Source: Unio delphinus (taxonomy: Eukaryota; Mollusca; Bivalvia; Unionida; Unionidae). From it: a DNA stretch of 64,000 nt. Position 1 is the stretch's first letter. Every line of letters starts with the position of its first letter. The notes under the pieces were generated by a model. It worked only from the letters and a program-made list of their open reading frames with translations. It was not told the origin of the DNA and made no database searches. The translations under genes were made by a program, and so were the position numbers. Of this stretch, positions 26,715-39,749 are shown piece by piece. The stretch is taken from positions 3,550,001 to 3,614,000 of the forward strand of contig JAQISU010000163.1 of assembly GCA_029339505.1 (NCBI GenBank), written 5' to 3'.

Positions 26715-28057
26715 TTTAATTTTGCAAAACTTATTTTCTATAGAGGAAAGATTTTCTATCCTCGACATCCTTGATTTGTCTACAGCATTTGACACACTAT
26801 ACCATGATATATTACTTCACCGTCTCCAGCATGTAATTGACATTCAGAATACAGCCTTAATGTGGTTCAAGTCCTACTTAGTCAACAGGACAAATTGTAT
26901 CTGCAAATGAAATACACTCCAGCCCAGTGCATCTATGCTGTGGTGTTCCACAGGATTATGTTCTTGGGCAAGTTCCCTTCATTCTGTACACCCAGCCGCT
27001 TTGAAGTGTAATACAAAATCCACTGACTCACCAACTGTATGCTGATGACACCCAAATATACACATCTAGACACCCAACGAAAATGGCTGTGACCATTCAA
27101 GGAGTAGAGATGTGCAGTTCTGACATGAAATCATGAAGGACTTGTAACAAGTTGCAGATGAATGATGAAAACACGGAGGCTATTCTGATCAAAACACAAA
27201 GACTTTCCCATTCGCATCCTGTACCTCAAACAATAAATAACAGCAACACCAACATTAAATGCACACAGTCCGTACGAAACCTAGGTGTTACTCTGGACAG
27301 TACTCTCACATTGCACCAACATGTCATGAATAAATGCAAGGCTGCATATCGTGAACTGAGACGTATCAGCTCCTTTGCAAATATCTTTCAGTTGATGCCA
27401 ATAAAACACTTGCGTGTTCAGTAGTACTTTCAAGACTGGACTATTGTAACTTAATTGTGTCAGGTTCATCTCAATATCTATTCCAGAAACTTCAGAAAGT
27501 TCAAAACACAGCTGCTTGGTTCATCCTTAAAGTACTACGATCAAAGCACACCTCCCTGCTGACCTGTACCATACACTGACTATTCATTCGATCCAAGTCA
27601 AACACAAAATATGTTATATGTGCTACGTTTCACTGACGGACTCCAGTCCAACATACCTATCTGACCTCACCCATGTGTAGACACCAGCAAGATACTTACT
27701 CTCCTCTTTTGACAATCGTATACTCATTATTCCCACTATGAAAATGAAGTCATATAGACAACATTCTTTTGCATACCAGGTCTCAGCAACATGGAATGAA
27801 TTGCCCATCAAAATTAGACACTAAAACACATTGATCCCCTTCAAGCGTGCTCTTTGAACGCACTTTTTACGACTGCAAGAACAAACTCAAAGATCTAATA
27901 ATTTTTCCTACCTTAAATATTTCAGTGTTTTTATGTTTTCTAATTTCATGGTGTTTTGGTTTATGCATTACCTTCTAGATGTTGTAAAGCGCTTTGAGCT
28001 TCTAAAGATTAGGCTATGTATAAAGCCTCTATACAAAGTCCTCATTATTATTATTAT
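26715..28057 (+). mobile_element. 5'-truncated non-LTR retrotransposon (CR1/jockey-like), decayed
   Basis: The first frame (26722-26910) contains the reverse-transcriptase core LDLSTAFDTLYHDILLHRL and FKSYLVNRT. In other frames follow a broken GVPQ segment, the catalytic motif LYADDTQIY (YADD codons at 27038-27049) and the thumb segment NLGVTLDSTLTLHQHVMNKC with ELRRISS (27152-27424). Further downstream, degenerate phrases match the usual C-terminal region, and the element ends in AAAGCGCTTTGAG-type sequence and an ATT-repeat tail at 28044-28057. Several frameshifts and stops make it non-functional. The endonuclease domain is missing, as expected after 5' truncation. The exact clade (CR1, L2 or jockey) is uncertain. 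Confidence 0.85.
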
Positions 28058-28059
28058 CT

Positions 28060-29430
28060 TCGCTCTTTTGTTTTACTTAGCTTAATGCCATTAAGTCGCT
28101 ACGGTTACTATAATCCAACTTTAATCAGCAAACAATCAATACATCTTATGTGCAAACAACATTTTTCCTTTCTCAATTTAATTACAGACGAAAATGTCAT
28201 TCCTCGCAAAAACCACGAAAGCAAAATTAATTCTCATTAATCAGACAAGTCCGTACGATATTTCAATGCGGCCGCCTTGTCCACTATTTATATTGATTCG
28301 ATAACGGAAAAAGGTTTACAACAGCCGGCTTGCCGGTTATTAAAAGAATTTCCCGACAGTCAAAATAAGTGTGTCAGAGAAATGAACTGCTCGTTTGCTG
28401 TGTAAAATATTGCTAAATAGATGTCACTTACCTATTTACCATCTTTAACGTATACCTGACGAGCAAGGTAATACATAGATGTACATGGATGCCTGGGAGA
28501 TTTCTGAAATGACGATTTTAATTAAACAACTAAACATATAAGACGTTTATAAAACGCTGAGAGTTATGAAAATGGTATGACGTTTTCATGTTCTTCGTTT
28601 CTTTTCTGTGTTATTTTTGAGGTTGGTGGGTAAAGGAAGAGTTTAATGTTTACAGGATAATATATCTTGGAGCGACAATGTTGAATGTGTGACTGATATG
28701 AGTTTGTAAATGTCAAGTGTGCAGTTATCAAGTGCGTCTGAGATATATTCGGAATAGCTTTCATTCATATGGACAAGTACGGTTCCTGAGGGAGAAATCC
28801 CAAATGAACAAATTCAGCTATTGCTTTTATAACAAAGGTGATGCACTCCACCACAAGTGTATCACCAAGCACATAAAATTCATACGTATTGCTGCTTTTA
28901 AGGTTATTTCAAGATCGAACGGAAATTTCTGTGCGATTTTCCGATCGACGGCGCATATGTATTTTTTTACGAATATATGCTCTTCAAATAAATAACAGAA
29001 AACGGGGAAACACAAGCTTTTAAAAATATAACAAATAATGAGTGTCCCTAAAATACAAAGTGAAAATGAAAATGAAAAAGAAAAAAAAAAAAACAACGAA
29101 CGGCATTGCGAATTAAAATCCCAAAATAATCCACAAATACAGACACAAGTCATCATAATTTAAAGTCCTTAATACAATTCAGTAAGATCATGAATAAATC
29201 TAAAATCTGAAATCGATGACGTGTCTGATATAGTTATTAGTGTGTTGATGTGTCAACAGTCTTTTGTTTAATCAAAGTAATACAATTCAAAGTTTAAATT
29301 CACTGTAAATTTCAGTAAATGACTTTATACAAGAATTTACCGAAACACTTTTGTATTTCTAGGGAAACTAATTACTTGAATTCAATACCTTGAACAAAAA
29401 AATATTCCAGCGAAAAACATCATACGTATC
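28060..29430. other. Unannotated sequence
   Basis: No gene recognised. Short A-rich and AAAATG-type simple sequence occurs at 29060-29095. Confidence 0.4.
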
Positions 29431-29436
29431 TTATAC

Positions 29437-29777
29437 CTCTCCGGTGGTTAAGTGGTTAGAGAGTCTGCCTCGGATACGGGAAATCATGGGTTCGATCCCC
29501 GGCCTAATCATTTCAAAGATGTTACTGACAGTTGCCCCATTAATAGTTGACAGTTGCCCCATTAATAGGTTATTGCTTTGAATGGTCGGGCTGATGTATG
29601 TCAGAATAATGTGACTGGGGGTGAGGTATGATGTTACATGTCTACAGCATGATGAGGTATGATGTTACATGTCTACAGCATGAGGAGGTATGATGTTACA
29701 TGTCTACAGCATGATGCCCACGTGCAATATAAATGACCAGTTGTTAAATCTGCGTTAAAAATCCAAATATCTCTCAT

Positions 29778-29818
<41 letters not shown>
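29437..29818 (+). mobile_element. SINE family A copy with internal duplications and a (CA)n tail
   Basis: The tRNA-like head (GTGGTTAAGTGGTTAGAGAG, then GGGTTCGATCCCCGGCC) is followed by the family A body (GTCAGAATAATGTGACTGGG) and ends in about 18 CA units. Two internal tandem duplications are unusual: GACAGTTGCCCCATTAATAG twice near 29528-29567, and a ~31-bp GAGGTATGATGTTACATGTC unit three times near 29619-29712. The head keeps A- and B-box-like segments, but its stems are mispaired, so it is not a tRNA gene. Confidence 0.8.
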
Positions 29819-29819
<1 letters not shown>

Positions 29820-29823
<4 letters not shown>

Positions 29824-31260
29824 CCTAGGTACAAAACTACAAGCAAATCTACACCTACAGAATGTGTTTAGAATAAAATTATGTTACACATTTAACGGGT
29901 AACTTGTTTCCTCTAATCCGATAACTTACACGATTGTCATGGTTACATAGAAATTGCAAGATAGAATTATTGCTGTTACTCTTCATCTTTGTAAATTATA
30001 CATTATCTATTACTTCCTCAAAACTGACTAAATTAGTGTTATACATATCTATAATTTCTGTAAATTGTATCCATGACTTTAAAGTGTAGTGATTATGTTT
30101 ATTTGAAAGTTAACACGTTCATCGCTTATATTTTCAGATATTGCTAACGTAAAATCGTATAGGATCTATAAATAAATGCTTACGTAAGAGTTTGCAGTTA
30201 ATAATAATAACATTATTAGCAAATACTTTGACAAGGTTCGGGATGCTTCCCATTGAACAGATTGGCTTTTGTCATGTTTTATTTTATGTAGTTAAAACTT
30301 TTCAATTTGTCACATAACGAATAGTGGCAATATGCTTGTTTAACCCTCTCGCCTATATATAAATTGTTGGTACTGGGCAGTTTTCTTTTTTTTATGTCTT
30401 ATATTCTTGCTGTAACATCAGGTCTGCAGATGCATGTATATGTTGTATTTATATATTATTTCAGAGCGAATATTTGTTTAGGATTATAAAAGTGCTCATT
30501 GGACTATGGTATTTCTGCCGCTACTGTGAGTTAATCAAAAGAGTTTTGGACAATGCCACTTTGAATCATCAGTACCATTGGCAGACTAGTATATTCGTGG
30601 ATATGAAGTTTATTCGGTGTATAAGATTCTTTTAGACTCTTTCGGATTATTTTGGATTCACTTTACAGTACACTTAACTTCCTGTAACATTTTTATTTAA
30701 TAAGTTTGATAAGAAAATTATTTGTTGAGCTTTACAAAAACTTCCTTTCTTTCTATTTCTTAGTTTATGACCATAGAACGGTACAAATATTTCAAGCACA
30801 TTTGAGAGGCATTGCACAATTTTGTAAGTATTAAAATAAAACAAAGAATATTAGTATAACCAAAAGCTTGTTTGCTTTTCATACATTCATTAACGAATGA
30901 CCACAGGATGTGCAATAAGATTTAAAAAATAATATTTTATATTCAAAGAACAATTTATAAATTTAGGTAGAAGGTTCTTGTTTGAGAACACATAAATCTG
31001 TTTCATCGTGTCTTTCTCATCTAACCAATTGCTATTTCACAAACTATGACCAAAATACATATAGCTGTTGACATATGTAGGAGCATGGCCGTTAAGATGT
31101 ACAGAGGGAGGAGATGGTAATTTGAAACAAGTTGACAGAAACACCATGCATACCCATTTTTAGTATTATAGATGATATCACTCTCAAATATGCATTATTT
31201 ACATATCTTTATTAATTTTCTTAAATCTGTAATATAAGGACATAACAAAGGTTTTTCATC
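29820..31260. other. Gene-free AT-rich stretch
   Basis: No open frame, RNA gene or repeat of note. Confidence 0.4.
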
Positions 31261-31269
31261 AGCAAAACC

Positions 31270-32330
31270 AACATTGTTAAGAAATTGGTTTCAAATGTGA
31301 TAACCCTCATTGATATTAACCCAGTTTACGATTTTACTCGCCAATGTCATATTAAATAAAAACGCGGAAAGGACACTTCCAGCCTCACCTTATAGGTTAC
31401 ATGGAATGAGCTGGATATAGAACTTCCGCAAGGCTCACTAGATCACCGTTAGCCAGAGCAGTTAACTAGAGTATGAACTATGAAGACGGATATTTAAATA
31501 TCAAACAATCTTTAAAAGATTGCCCAATGATTACCCCTATCAAGTGCTTTACTAACGTCTAACACGCATGCAAAAACGAAGCCAAGATGTTCCTCATACA
31601 AGCTTCCTTAAGTACATAGATGCAAATGGATCGCGATTGTTTTTAGAACCATGCTGATTATTAATTGTGACTTCACGTTCTTGTCGCACGAGAGATTCAA
31701 ATATTTTTTTAAATAATTGTCATCAGAGATATAGGTATATAATTACTTTTGTCCATCCGAATTACCAATATTACTTTTTAGTAGCGGGATAATTATAAGT
31801 TTTGCGAAATCATCTGGAACAAAGTTACGTACAAGCATACAATTAAATAAAATCATCAAAAGGACACGAAGTCTACTAATTGAAAATTTACATATAATCT
31901 ACATATATAAAATTAAATCTTAGACAGGTACTATTATCATATTGTTTAACTATGGCACGTTGGATCTCATTTAATGTGATTATGTCAATACGATATGAAC
32001 GGGCCTTGAATGATGACAGATCATATTCTCCTTGCTAGAATCGTTTGTGACACTATTAAGTCTTCAAATGATTTGTCCACCTGCTATCCTATGTAACCCT
32101 GGTTCCTATCGATGCCATTTGATAGACTATAGGAAGTTGTCGTAATATCTTCTTCCCAGATTTCACGTTGGTATAATTTATCAAACTTACTTAAAGGCCT
32201 GTCTGAACAAGGTTATAATTCTTTCTTCTAAATTTGGTTAGTGAAAGGTCTTTGTGTTCTTACCTTTATCACGCCACATAACGTATGCATTTCGAGCATA
32301 GTCGTGAAATTTTTTCACACAGTCATCTCA
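31270..32330 (-). mobile_element. Decayed non-LTR retrotransposon reverse transcriptase
   Basis: No long frame survives, but reading the minus strand with frame changes gives family landmarks in the right order: a pre-RT segment with YARNAYVMWRDKGK (about 32290-32245), then VPDDFAK..IIIPLLKS (about 31830-31770), DVSKALDRGNH (about 31560-31520), and GSSISSSFHVTYKVR (about 31440-31380), the palm segment that precedes the 'GGVLSP' region. These are characteristic of a CR1/L2-like LINE ORF2. Multiple stops and indels make it an old relic. It differs from the plus-strand LINE at 26.7 kb. The left end blurs into AT-rich sequence and the right end abuts a 22-bp array. Confidence 0.7.
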
Positions 32331-32333
32331 ACC

Positions 32334-32706
32334 TGGTAAAACTCGGTATCATTATAGCCTGATGTAATTCGGTGACAAGCCTAGTGTAACTCGGTGACAA
32401 GCCTAGTGTAACTCGGTGACAAGCCTAGTGTAACTCGGTGACCAGCCTAGTGTAACTCGGTGACCAGCCTAGTGTAATTCGGTGACAAGCCTGGTCTAAC
32501 TCGGTGACCAGCCTAGTGTAACTCGGTGACAAGCCTAGTGTAACTCGGTGACAAGCCTAGTGTAACTCGGTGACAAGCCTGGTCTAACTCGGTGACCAGC
32601 CTAGTGTAACTCGGTGACAAGCCTAGTGTAACTCGGTGACAAGCCTAGTGTAACTCGGTGACAAGCCTGGTCTAACTCGGTGACCAGCCTAGTGTAACTC
32701 GGTGAG
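32334..32706. repeat. 22-bp minisatellite, about 16 copies
   Basis: Units like AACTCGGTGACAAGCCTAGT, with ACCAGCCTAG and ACAAGCCTGGTCT variants arranged in a higher-order pattern of about 88 bp. Confidence 0.95.
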
Positions 32707-32849
32707 ATTTACCAGAGATATACATATTGTTTACTATATCTATGGATGAACCCCTTAATCTGTTTCATGTGTACCTGATTACTTCAGCATTGCAGACAGC
32801 AAAAATGCAAAACAACTTGGGATCTCTATCAATAATAATGCAGATGTTT

Positions 32850-33040
32850 GTGTCAGTAATGGTCAGCCTGGTGTCTGAAAAACTTGACTGGGTGGGATAT
32901 CATGTATTCGGCAGTGCTAGACATCTCTGTAAACTGCGACACTGTAGACATCGTAGCGATATGACTGGAAACTTGTTAAAGCTACGTAAAACAATGACAC
33001 GCAAACACACATACACACACACACACACACACACATCATT
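32850..33040 (+). mobile_element. SINE family A body, 5'-truncated, (CA)n tail
   Basis: Matches the body of the 48.2-kb copy: GGTCAGCCTGGTGTCTG, TTGACTGGGTGGGATATCAT, AGTGCTAGACATC, CATCGTAGCGATATGACTGG, GTTAAAGCTACG, then CA repeats. No tRNA-like head is present. Confidence 0.8.
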
Positions 33041-35295
33041 AACAATGCACATGTTTAAGTATAATTCATTTATTCGTCGTCAGTGTTGTCTTACCAATTG
33101 ATGTTATATTTCAAATTTAAGATTTTACTGGGGCAAGAATCAACTCCAGGAATTAGATAAGCATTGGTAGTCATTACTGTATGACGATGTTCGGGCCAAA
33201 CTAGACATACATTTTTCTCATATCACTTTTAGCGGTAAGAGAAAATTGCGAAGAGGCACAATGATAAAATCAAGATACAGTATTATGCAATTCGCTGAGA
33301 AAAGTAAAATGTATTGCTTGGTCTACTATTAGTTTAAAGTCTGGTATGGTATAACCATATTCATCACCAATCAGGCTACGTTTGTTTTCAAGGGAGTGGC
33401 TTGGAGCTTATTAGCATTCCGGTCTTCCAGTACATTAACATTTGGAAAATTATTTCTTACAACAAAATTAATTTGTCCCAGATAATCGACATATTTCACA
33501 AAATTCTCAACAAGATCGCCAGGCAAATAGACATTTAGAAACAGCAAAAAGGAATCCACTTTCTAAATAGAAATATATATTAATCTGTGATTATCGAGGT
33601 GTTGGACTAATATTGTACTTAGATTTTGTACTTACAAAAGATCTTCGGTATAATACCCACAATTCCCACGTAAGGTCTACCCTAATGATTCCTTTGATCC
33701 ATAGTGTTCTTACATTTTGTATATTTATAGCCAGAAATGCGTAACACATTCGTTATGTATAGTTCAGTCCAATCTAGTAAAATCTGGGAATATAAAGACT
33801 AATACTAACTCTGATATTAGTCACTAACCATCGTATGCATACGTCACGCACCCACGAACGGTAAGAAAAGACGTAGAACTCTGTCGAGCTTTGCCATCAC
33901 CCCACATCGTCGGTGCTGTTAAGGGCAACTGCCACATGGCGTGAAGTGTTTGAGTAGTTACAGACAATACCAAATGTCTGGTGACGGGCCAATTTAATAC
34001 ACTGTTTGAGCTGTGGTTTTATCTTGTTCTGATGTGAAACTATTCACACTGCAATGTAGGCGGCCCGTTTTGGCGAACTAGATTTTCACCATGTGATGTC
34101 TTTTTTCCAATAAATTGTTCAACCATTCCAGAAAAGTAAAAATGCGGATACAGGTGATGTACTAAAGTAACATAAATGACATCACATGATGTCACCATCT
34201 TTTTTCCTATTTAACCCTTTTTACGTGTGAGCTTTTGATCGGCTAATTCTCGGTTGAAATATAATCAGTTTGCTGGAGAGCCAAATACTTCCAGTTGACT
34301 TATTCCTTGTCGGTACATACACCATTAATACAATTGGAACGGCTATGTCGAGAACAAATATGCCTCAGATGTATGCTGGCGCAATAATTTATGGAAAAAA
34401 TAATACATTTTGTTCGCCGTAAATTTCTCTGAAACAAAAGAAATCGTAATAGGACTGCCCTATCAGTTTCGACTGACCGTTGATAGTAGCGTCAAAGCAC
34501 ATCTCAAAGTGACAAATTCCCAGTAGCAAGATAAATACATGGTAGGAGCTCCCAAAAATAACCTAGTTTAAGGCTGAAATTACTTTCTCAACTATTATTG
34601 CAATTTGTCACATGTCGGACATCCATTAATCTCCCACTTCCACTTATATTTCTGCTCCATTCAAACTATATTTTCAATAAATACTTGGAAAAAGCAATAA
34701 TTCTCTTATCTGAATTCTTCAGGCACATGCAAGACTTCCGAAACTGAAATCAAGACAATCTCGCTGACTTTGATATAGTAAAGTTGATACCAGGACAAGT
34801 ACCTTATTACAATCAGAGTAAATTTCAGCCCGCTAGGTATAAAATCGTGCTTTCCTTCGTGCTTCTTATCTGCAAAAATACATTATGGCCGTTTTTCAAT
34901 TAGACTTACTGTCTGCTGTTAATGTTGCTGTTTGACTTGCCTTGAAGTTTCGTAAGTTCCATATTCACAAGCATGACTATAATGTATTTGTAATAATTCA
35001 ATTTCCTCAGTTTGTATTTTTTGGCAAAATGTCAAACTTTAAGTATGACAAATTTCAGCGCTTTAAAGTATTCGCTTCCCATACGAAACGACAAAGTATG
35101 GGCTAGAAACATTAGTCCTTTATATGCTGCTACTGCCTCTGTAACCTTTTCATACACGTAACATGAGGATAATTAAAAAAAATAACAATTCAGTAGTAAA
35201 AATACTTTCATTTGGTCATGTACCATAAACAGTCTGTCTTAGTTGAGGGATTTGAGCAATTTGATATTATCCTGATCACCAGAGTAGCAATAAAA
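33040..35295. other. Unannotated sequence
   Basis: No coding region recognised. The short frames lack any domain. No RNA gene seen. Confidence 0.4.
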
Positions 35296-35299
35296 TAAT

Positions 35300-35600
35300 C
35301 AGTAATGCCGCTTTTATTGTTGTGCCCGTAAAAACGGAAGGGAAAGAAAGGGCCTATGTAGCGCCGGTTGTGTTCATGAAAATAGAAGATGAAATGACCC
35401 TTTTAATGCTTCTTGTGGTCGTGGTCATGAACACAGGAAAATAAAAAGCCTGGCTTGATCTTTCTTTCTGGTTGAGTTCATGAACACAGAAGGAGAAGAA
35501 AGGACCTGTCTAATGCTGCTTTCGGATGTGTTCATAATCATAGAAGGGAGAACAAAGAGTATTATGGGTTGTATTCGTGAAAACAGAATAGCTGGTAGCC
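35300..35600. repeat. Degenerate ~60-bp tandem repeat, about 5 copies
   Basis: Diverged units share TGTTCATGAA(C/A)A and GAAGGGAAAGAAAGGGCCT-like blocks with a TAATGC(T/C)GCTTT element. Confidence 0.6.
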
Positions 35601-35604
35601 ATAG

Positions 35605-36080
35605 AAAGTACGTCAAGGAAGAAAGAAAACCGGAACACTCGAAAGCATAACTACTAGAATCTTTCCCATCATACTGAGAGTAATGGGGACATCACATTAG
35701 CATATTACGTCATCTGAACGAAAATGAGACATTTTCATCGCATTTGTATTATTATTCCATATCAGAGAAATGGGGACAATGCACACGGCGTTTGAATTAG
35801 AACACACACCATGGATATTGAATTTAATATTAGTGTACAGATCATCATTTGTCTGTTTATATCAATCTATTGATCATGTGTTTGAAATCCTCATAAAGTG
35901 TCATACTTTAAAAGTCTTATTATCCTTCATGGAGGTGTTTCCAAATGGTGTTGCGTACGAGAGACGGCTTAATGTAGATTTTTCTGAATCATGTTGCGTA
36001 CGTGATATGGCATAAAATCGTTGCACCATAAAGGTGCATTATAGCATCATATAGCGAGAAAGAAAGTTTGTTATATTTGT
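35605..36080. other. Unannotated sequence
   Basis: An 81-codon plus frame at 35770-36015 starts with ATG but gives no recognisable product. Not called as a gene. Confidence 0.3.
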
Positions 36081-36084
36081 TATC

Positions 36085-36087
36085 TTT

Positions 36088-36142
<55 letters not shown>

Positions 36143-36145
36143 TTT
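36085..36145. repeat. (TTTA)n microsatellite
   Basis: About 15 TTTA units. Confidence 0.97.
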
Positions 36146-36889
36146 TGGTTTGTTTCGAGAGAAACGATATAATATGGTAAACTACATGACATCAATATTG
36201 ACTGTAGTAGAAAAATGTCATACCTCTTTCGTTTGTAACATGTCACTCATATATAGGTGTACTTCTGAATTAAATAGTCATATCATCATTAATTGAATTC
36301 CAGACATGCTGCATGCGTCAGAGTTCTGTGAATAAAGATTACCAACTGTAACATCTTGAATGTATGCACTATTTTGCCACAGCTGGTTTACTTTAAATTG
36401 GACAATTGTGTCAAAACAATAGTAGACTAAGAAAATTGATAGATAGCCGTTTGTCTATAGACAGCCACAGATAATTATCAAGAGTCAGAAGCATATATCT
36501 GTGCCAATCAGACAAAATTATTTTGGTGTTTATAATTTTTCTTTTGTCAGTACGGTTTAAATCAATCTGATTGGCTAAGTCTTCTTTATTATTTTGGTTC
36601 ATATCTGTATGAACAAAACTATTTTAACCTCAAGCCCACCTTCACTACTTTTCTGTACATAATCAATCATGACTGAAGACAATACTTATACTCAGATCAG
36701 ACTCGGCCATCAATATTTTAACTATGAACTGAATATTGGTCTTTTTGTTTTCAAATAAATGAGATATCTTTGATAATACTACAAGAAATATACACATCAA
36801 ATGAATAAGTAATCAATATACATGGCCTACTTATATATCCTGGTGTTAAAGACGACGGTACCGTGTGAAAATCATCAATATGTGTATGC

Positions 36890-37330
36890 ATTAACGTATG
36901 ATATGAAATTTGAATACAGCTACAATACGGAAACTTGAAATTTATGATGTGAAATTTGAATACAGCTACAATACAGAAACTTGAAATTTATGGAACAAAA
37001 AAGGCAAATAAAATCGTGATTTCTGTATAATCATAAACATGTAAAGACCTGACAATACAGGGCGAAATGGCATTTTGCACCATGATTTGTATATAATCCT
37101 AACAAATGATTTGAAGGCATGACGGTACAATGCGCAATGGCATTTTGATCATTGATTTGTGTTTAGTACTAAACATTCGAAAGACATGACGGTATAGAGC
37201 AAAATTAGAGTTTGCACCGTGATTTTAGTCCTAAACATTGATGTGAAAGAAACTACGGTACAAAACAAAATGGCATTTTGCATCGTGATTTGCTTACACT
37301 CCAAAACATTGATGAAAATGATGAATAACA
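36890..37330. repeat. Mixed tandem region: 52-bp duplication and ~75-bp degenerate units
   Basis: Two close copies of GAAATTTGAATACAGCTACA at 36904-36985, then four to five diverged units sharing ATGGCATTTTGCACC(A/G)TGAT and TCCTAA(C/A)CATT phrases to about 37310. Confidence 0.7.
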
Positions 37331-37758
37331 TCGTGTTTTGCCTGACAACAGCCAACTGTCTTTCCCTACGGTTTCTATCGTGTGAGTATGGATTTTGATT
37401 TTTGTAATAAAACGTTGGTCTTGTTTTCAACTGAGTGGTGGGCGTAATTTCTTATTTTAAAAAATACAATCTTTTTCTTTTATTGGATGTAGATATATAT
37501 CATGAATCTACAGTGTTCTATATTATTGTGCCTTTGTATGAAATTCAAAATGTGATGAAATAAAATGTTATTAAACTATGATTTTATGTTATTATTTATG
37601 CTTTTAAATTCTATTATAACGATCGACTGTTGTTTTTTAATTCAAAGAAGTATGAACCCGAAAAACATTGCAAACTTCCGCTTCGTGGATAATACCAATT
37701 GCGCAACGTTTTTTCTCGGTTCATTTTTCGCTGAATGAAAATGTGTAAACAGTGAATC

Positions 37759-37761
<3 letters not shown>

Positions 37762-37791
<30 letters not shown>

Positions 37792-37848
37792 TGTATGTAT
37801 GTATGTATGTATGTATGTATGTATGTATGTATGTATGTATGTGTGTGT

Positions 37849-37879
<31 letters not shown>

Positions 37880-37880
37880 G
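37762..37880. repeat. (ATGT)n(GT)n microsatellite
   Basis: About 20 ATGT units followed by about 18 GT units. The Tyr/Ile/His-rich reverse frames are artefacts. Confidence 0.97.
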
Positions 37881-38372
37881 TAAAACTTGCTTTGAAAGTA
37901 TCTTCACATTCACAGTAGGTCATCGCAAATAAAACTCCATAGTTGATTGAAACCAGTACAACAGCTTTTCTCATTTTTTTTCCCCACTCAATACTGAGAA
38001 AATTTCGCTGCCAATGAGAAACTTGGTTATTTATTGTTTGTCGAAGTACGAACAAGAAACTCAATACTCAAGAATAAATCCGACCTCATGTCATAACGAA
38101 GACAAAACTATTTCCAGATAAGGAATTAATATTTACAACACCGTAAGTGTTTGTTAAACTAGTTCTACCAGACCACGACACTACTCCGTACGGTAAGAAC
38201 TATAAGTTTATTCAAAGACAAATATATGCCACTCCTAATTTATACAGCCTGTGACTTTCTTGACTGTTACGCTTTCATTCATGATTTTTTCTTAATATAT
38301 ATTTTTAAGGAAAATGGGCTTTTCATTTTTTGTACGGACTGATCATTACAAATTATTTGTAATACTATTAAT

Positions 38373-38373
<1 letters not shown>

Positions 38374-38443
<70 letters not shown>
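38374..38443. repeat. (TC)n microsatellite
   Basis: About 35 TC units. The flanks on both sides (37890-38370 and 38445-39065) hold no recognised gene. Confidence 0.97.
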
Positions 38444-38447
<4 letters not shown>

Positions 38448-39074
38448 GTTAACTCGGATGAAAGCAGGTGACGGGCCCACTCAATATATAGAGCGCCCTC
38501 TATGACACACAGGCGGAAGTCGTAATCATTGAGAAGGTATAACGGTACTTATTGCGCAAGTCCATGTGGGTGGAGCTTAAGGTGTAGGGAACATTGCAAT
38601 CAGAAATAAAAAAACAACACTAGCTATGATTGGTGGATTATGTAAGAGTTGTACTTTCTGTTAGGCTTAAAAAAAGGTTTAGCCTATTGGCAACATATGA
38701 ATTTATGCTAATTCCTAAACAGATCAAATTTTGTATTTTTTTTATGATTTTTTTAAAATGTAATACACATGACTGAAAATATGTATGTTGCGACTAGATA
38801 ACTCATACCCTTATCTAGTTCCAGCAGAGTTATCTCTCTTAAATGCAATGGAGTACCTCGTTTTGTCATCGTCAAATTGACAATCTAACATTGTTCTCTA
38901 TGTGTGAGATGCACGCTAAATTAGGATAGAAAATATATTTATCTCTCCAAATATTAGCATTGAGGTCTATGGAATAACAATTGGTACCGTGATACCAGAA
39001 ATCACACAAGGAACTAACCTTAACTGGCTGATATGTGCTGTTCGTAAAATACAGATGCGATGTGTAGTTGAGTT

Positions 39075-39745
39075 ATACCTTTTTGAGTGCGTAATATACC
39101 TATGCCATTAAATTGACCTTATCTGTAACATATCATGAGTTCTAGTGCGTAATATACCTATGCCATTGAATTGACATTATCTTCAACGTATCATGAGTTC
39201 TAATGCGTAATATACCAATGCCATTGAATTGACATTATCTTCAACGTATCATGAGTTCTAGTGCGTAATATACCTATGCCATTGAATTGACCTTATATGT
39301 AACGTATCATGAGTTCTAGTGCGTAATATACCAATGCCATTGAATTGACATTATCTTCAACGTATCATGAGTTCTAGTGCGTAATTTACCTATGCCATTA
39401 AATTGACCTTATCTGTAACGTATCATGAGTTCTAGTGCGTAATATATCTATGCCATTGAATTGACCTTATCTGTAACGTATCATGAGTTCTAGTGCGTAA
39501 TATACCTATGCCATTTAATCAGTCCCGGATTACCCATTAGGCAGAGTAGGCAACTGCCTATGGGCCCCGCGACTTTTATGGGCCCCATCAGGGGCCCCCA
39601 TGAGACCTTGACCGTGGGTCTGGGGCCCCAAAAGTTTGACTGCCTATGGGCCTCCACGGTGCTTAATCCGGCGCTGCATTTAATTGACCTTATCTTCAAC
39701 GTATCATGAGTTCTAGTGCGTAATATACCTATGCCATTAAATTGA
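39075..39745. repeat. About 58-bp minisatellite, about 9 copies, split by a MITE
   Basis: Units contain GAGTTCTAGTGCGTAATATA and CCTATGCCATTGAATTGAC. The hAT-like MITE at 39520-39676 sits inside one unit. A solitary unit (GAGTTCTAGTGCGTAATTTG) lies 0.6 kb away at 40367-40400. Confidence 0.92.
39520..39676 (-). mobile_element. hAT-like MITE, copy 2 (inverted relative to copy 1)
   Basis: The 157-bp element is flanked by perfect 8-bp duplications CATTTAAT (39512-39519 and 39677-39684). Its ends are CAGTCCCGGATTA and, reverse-complemented, CAGCGCCGGATTA, the same two ends as copy 1 in opposite order. It is about 20 bp shorter than copy 1 because of fewer GGGGCCC blocks in the middle. The insertion split a minisatellite unit, so the array is older than this insertion. 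Confidence 0.88.
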
Positions 39746-39749
39746 AATA

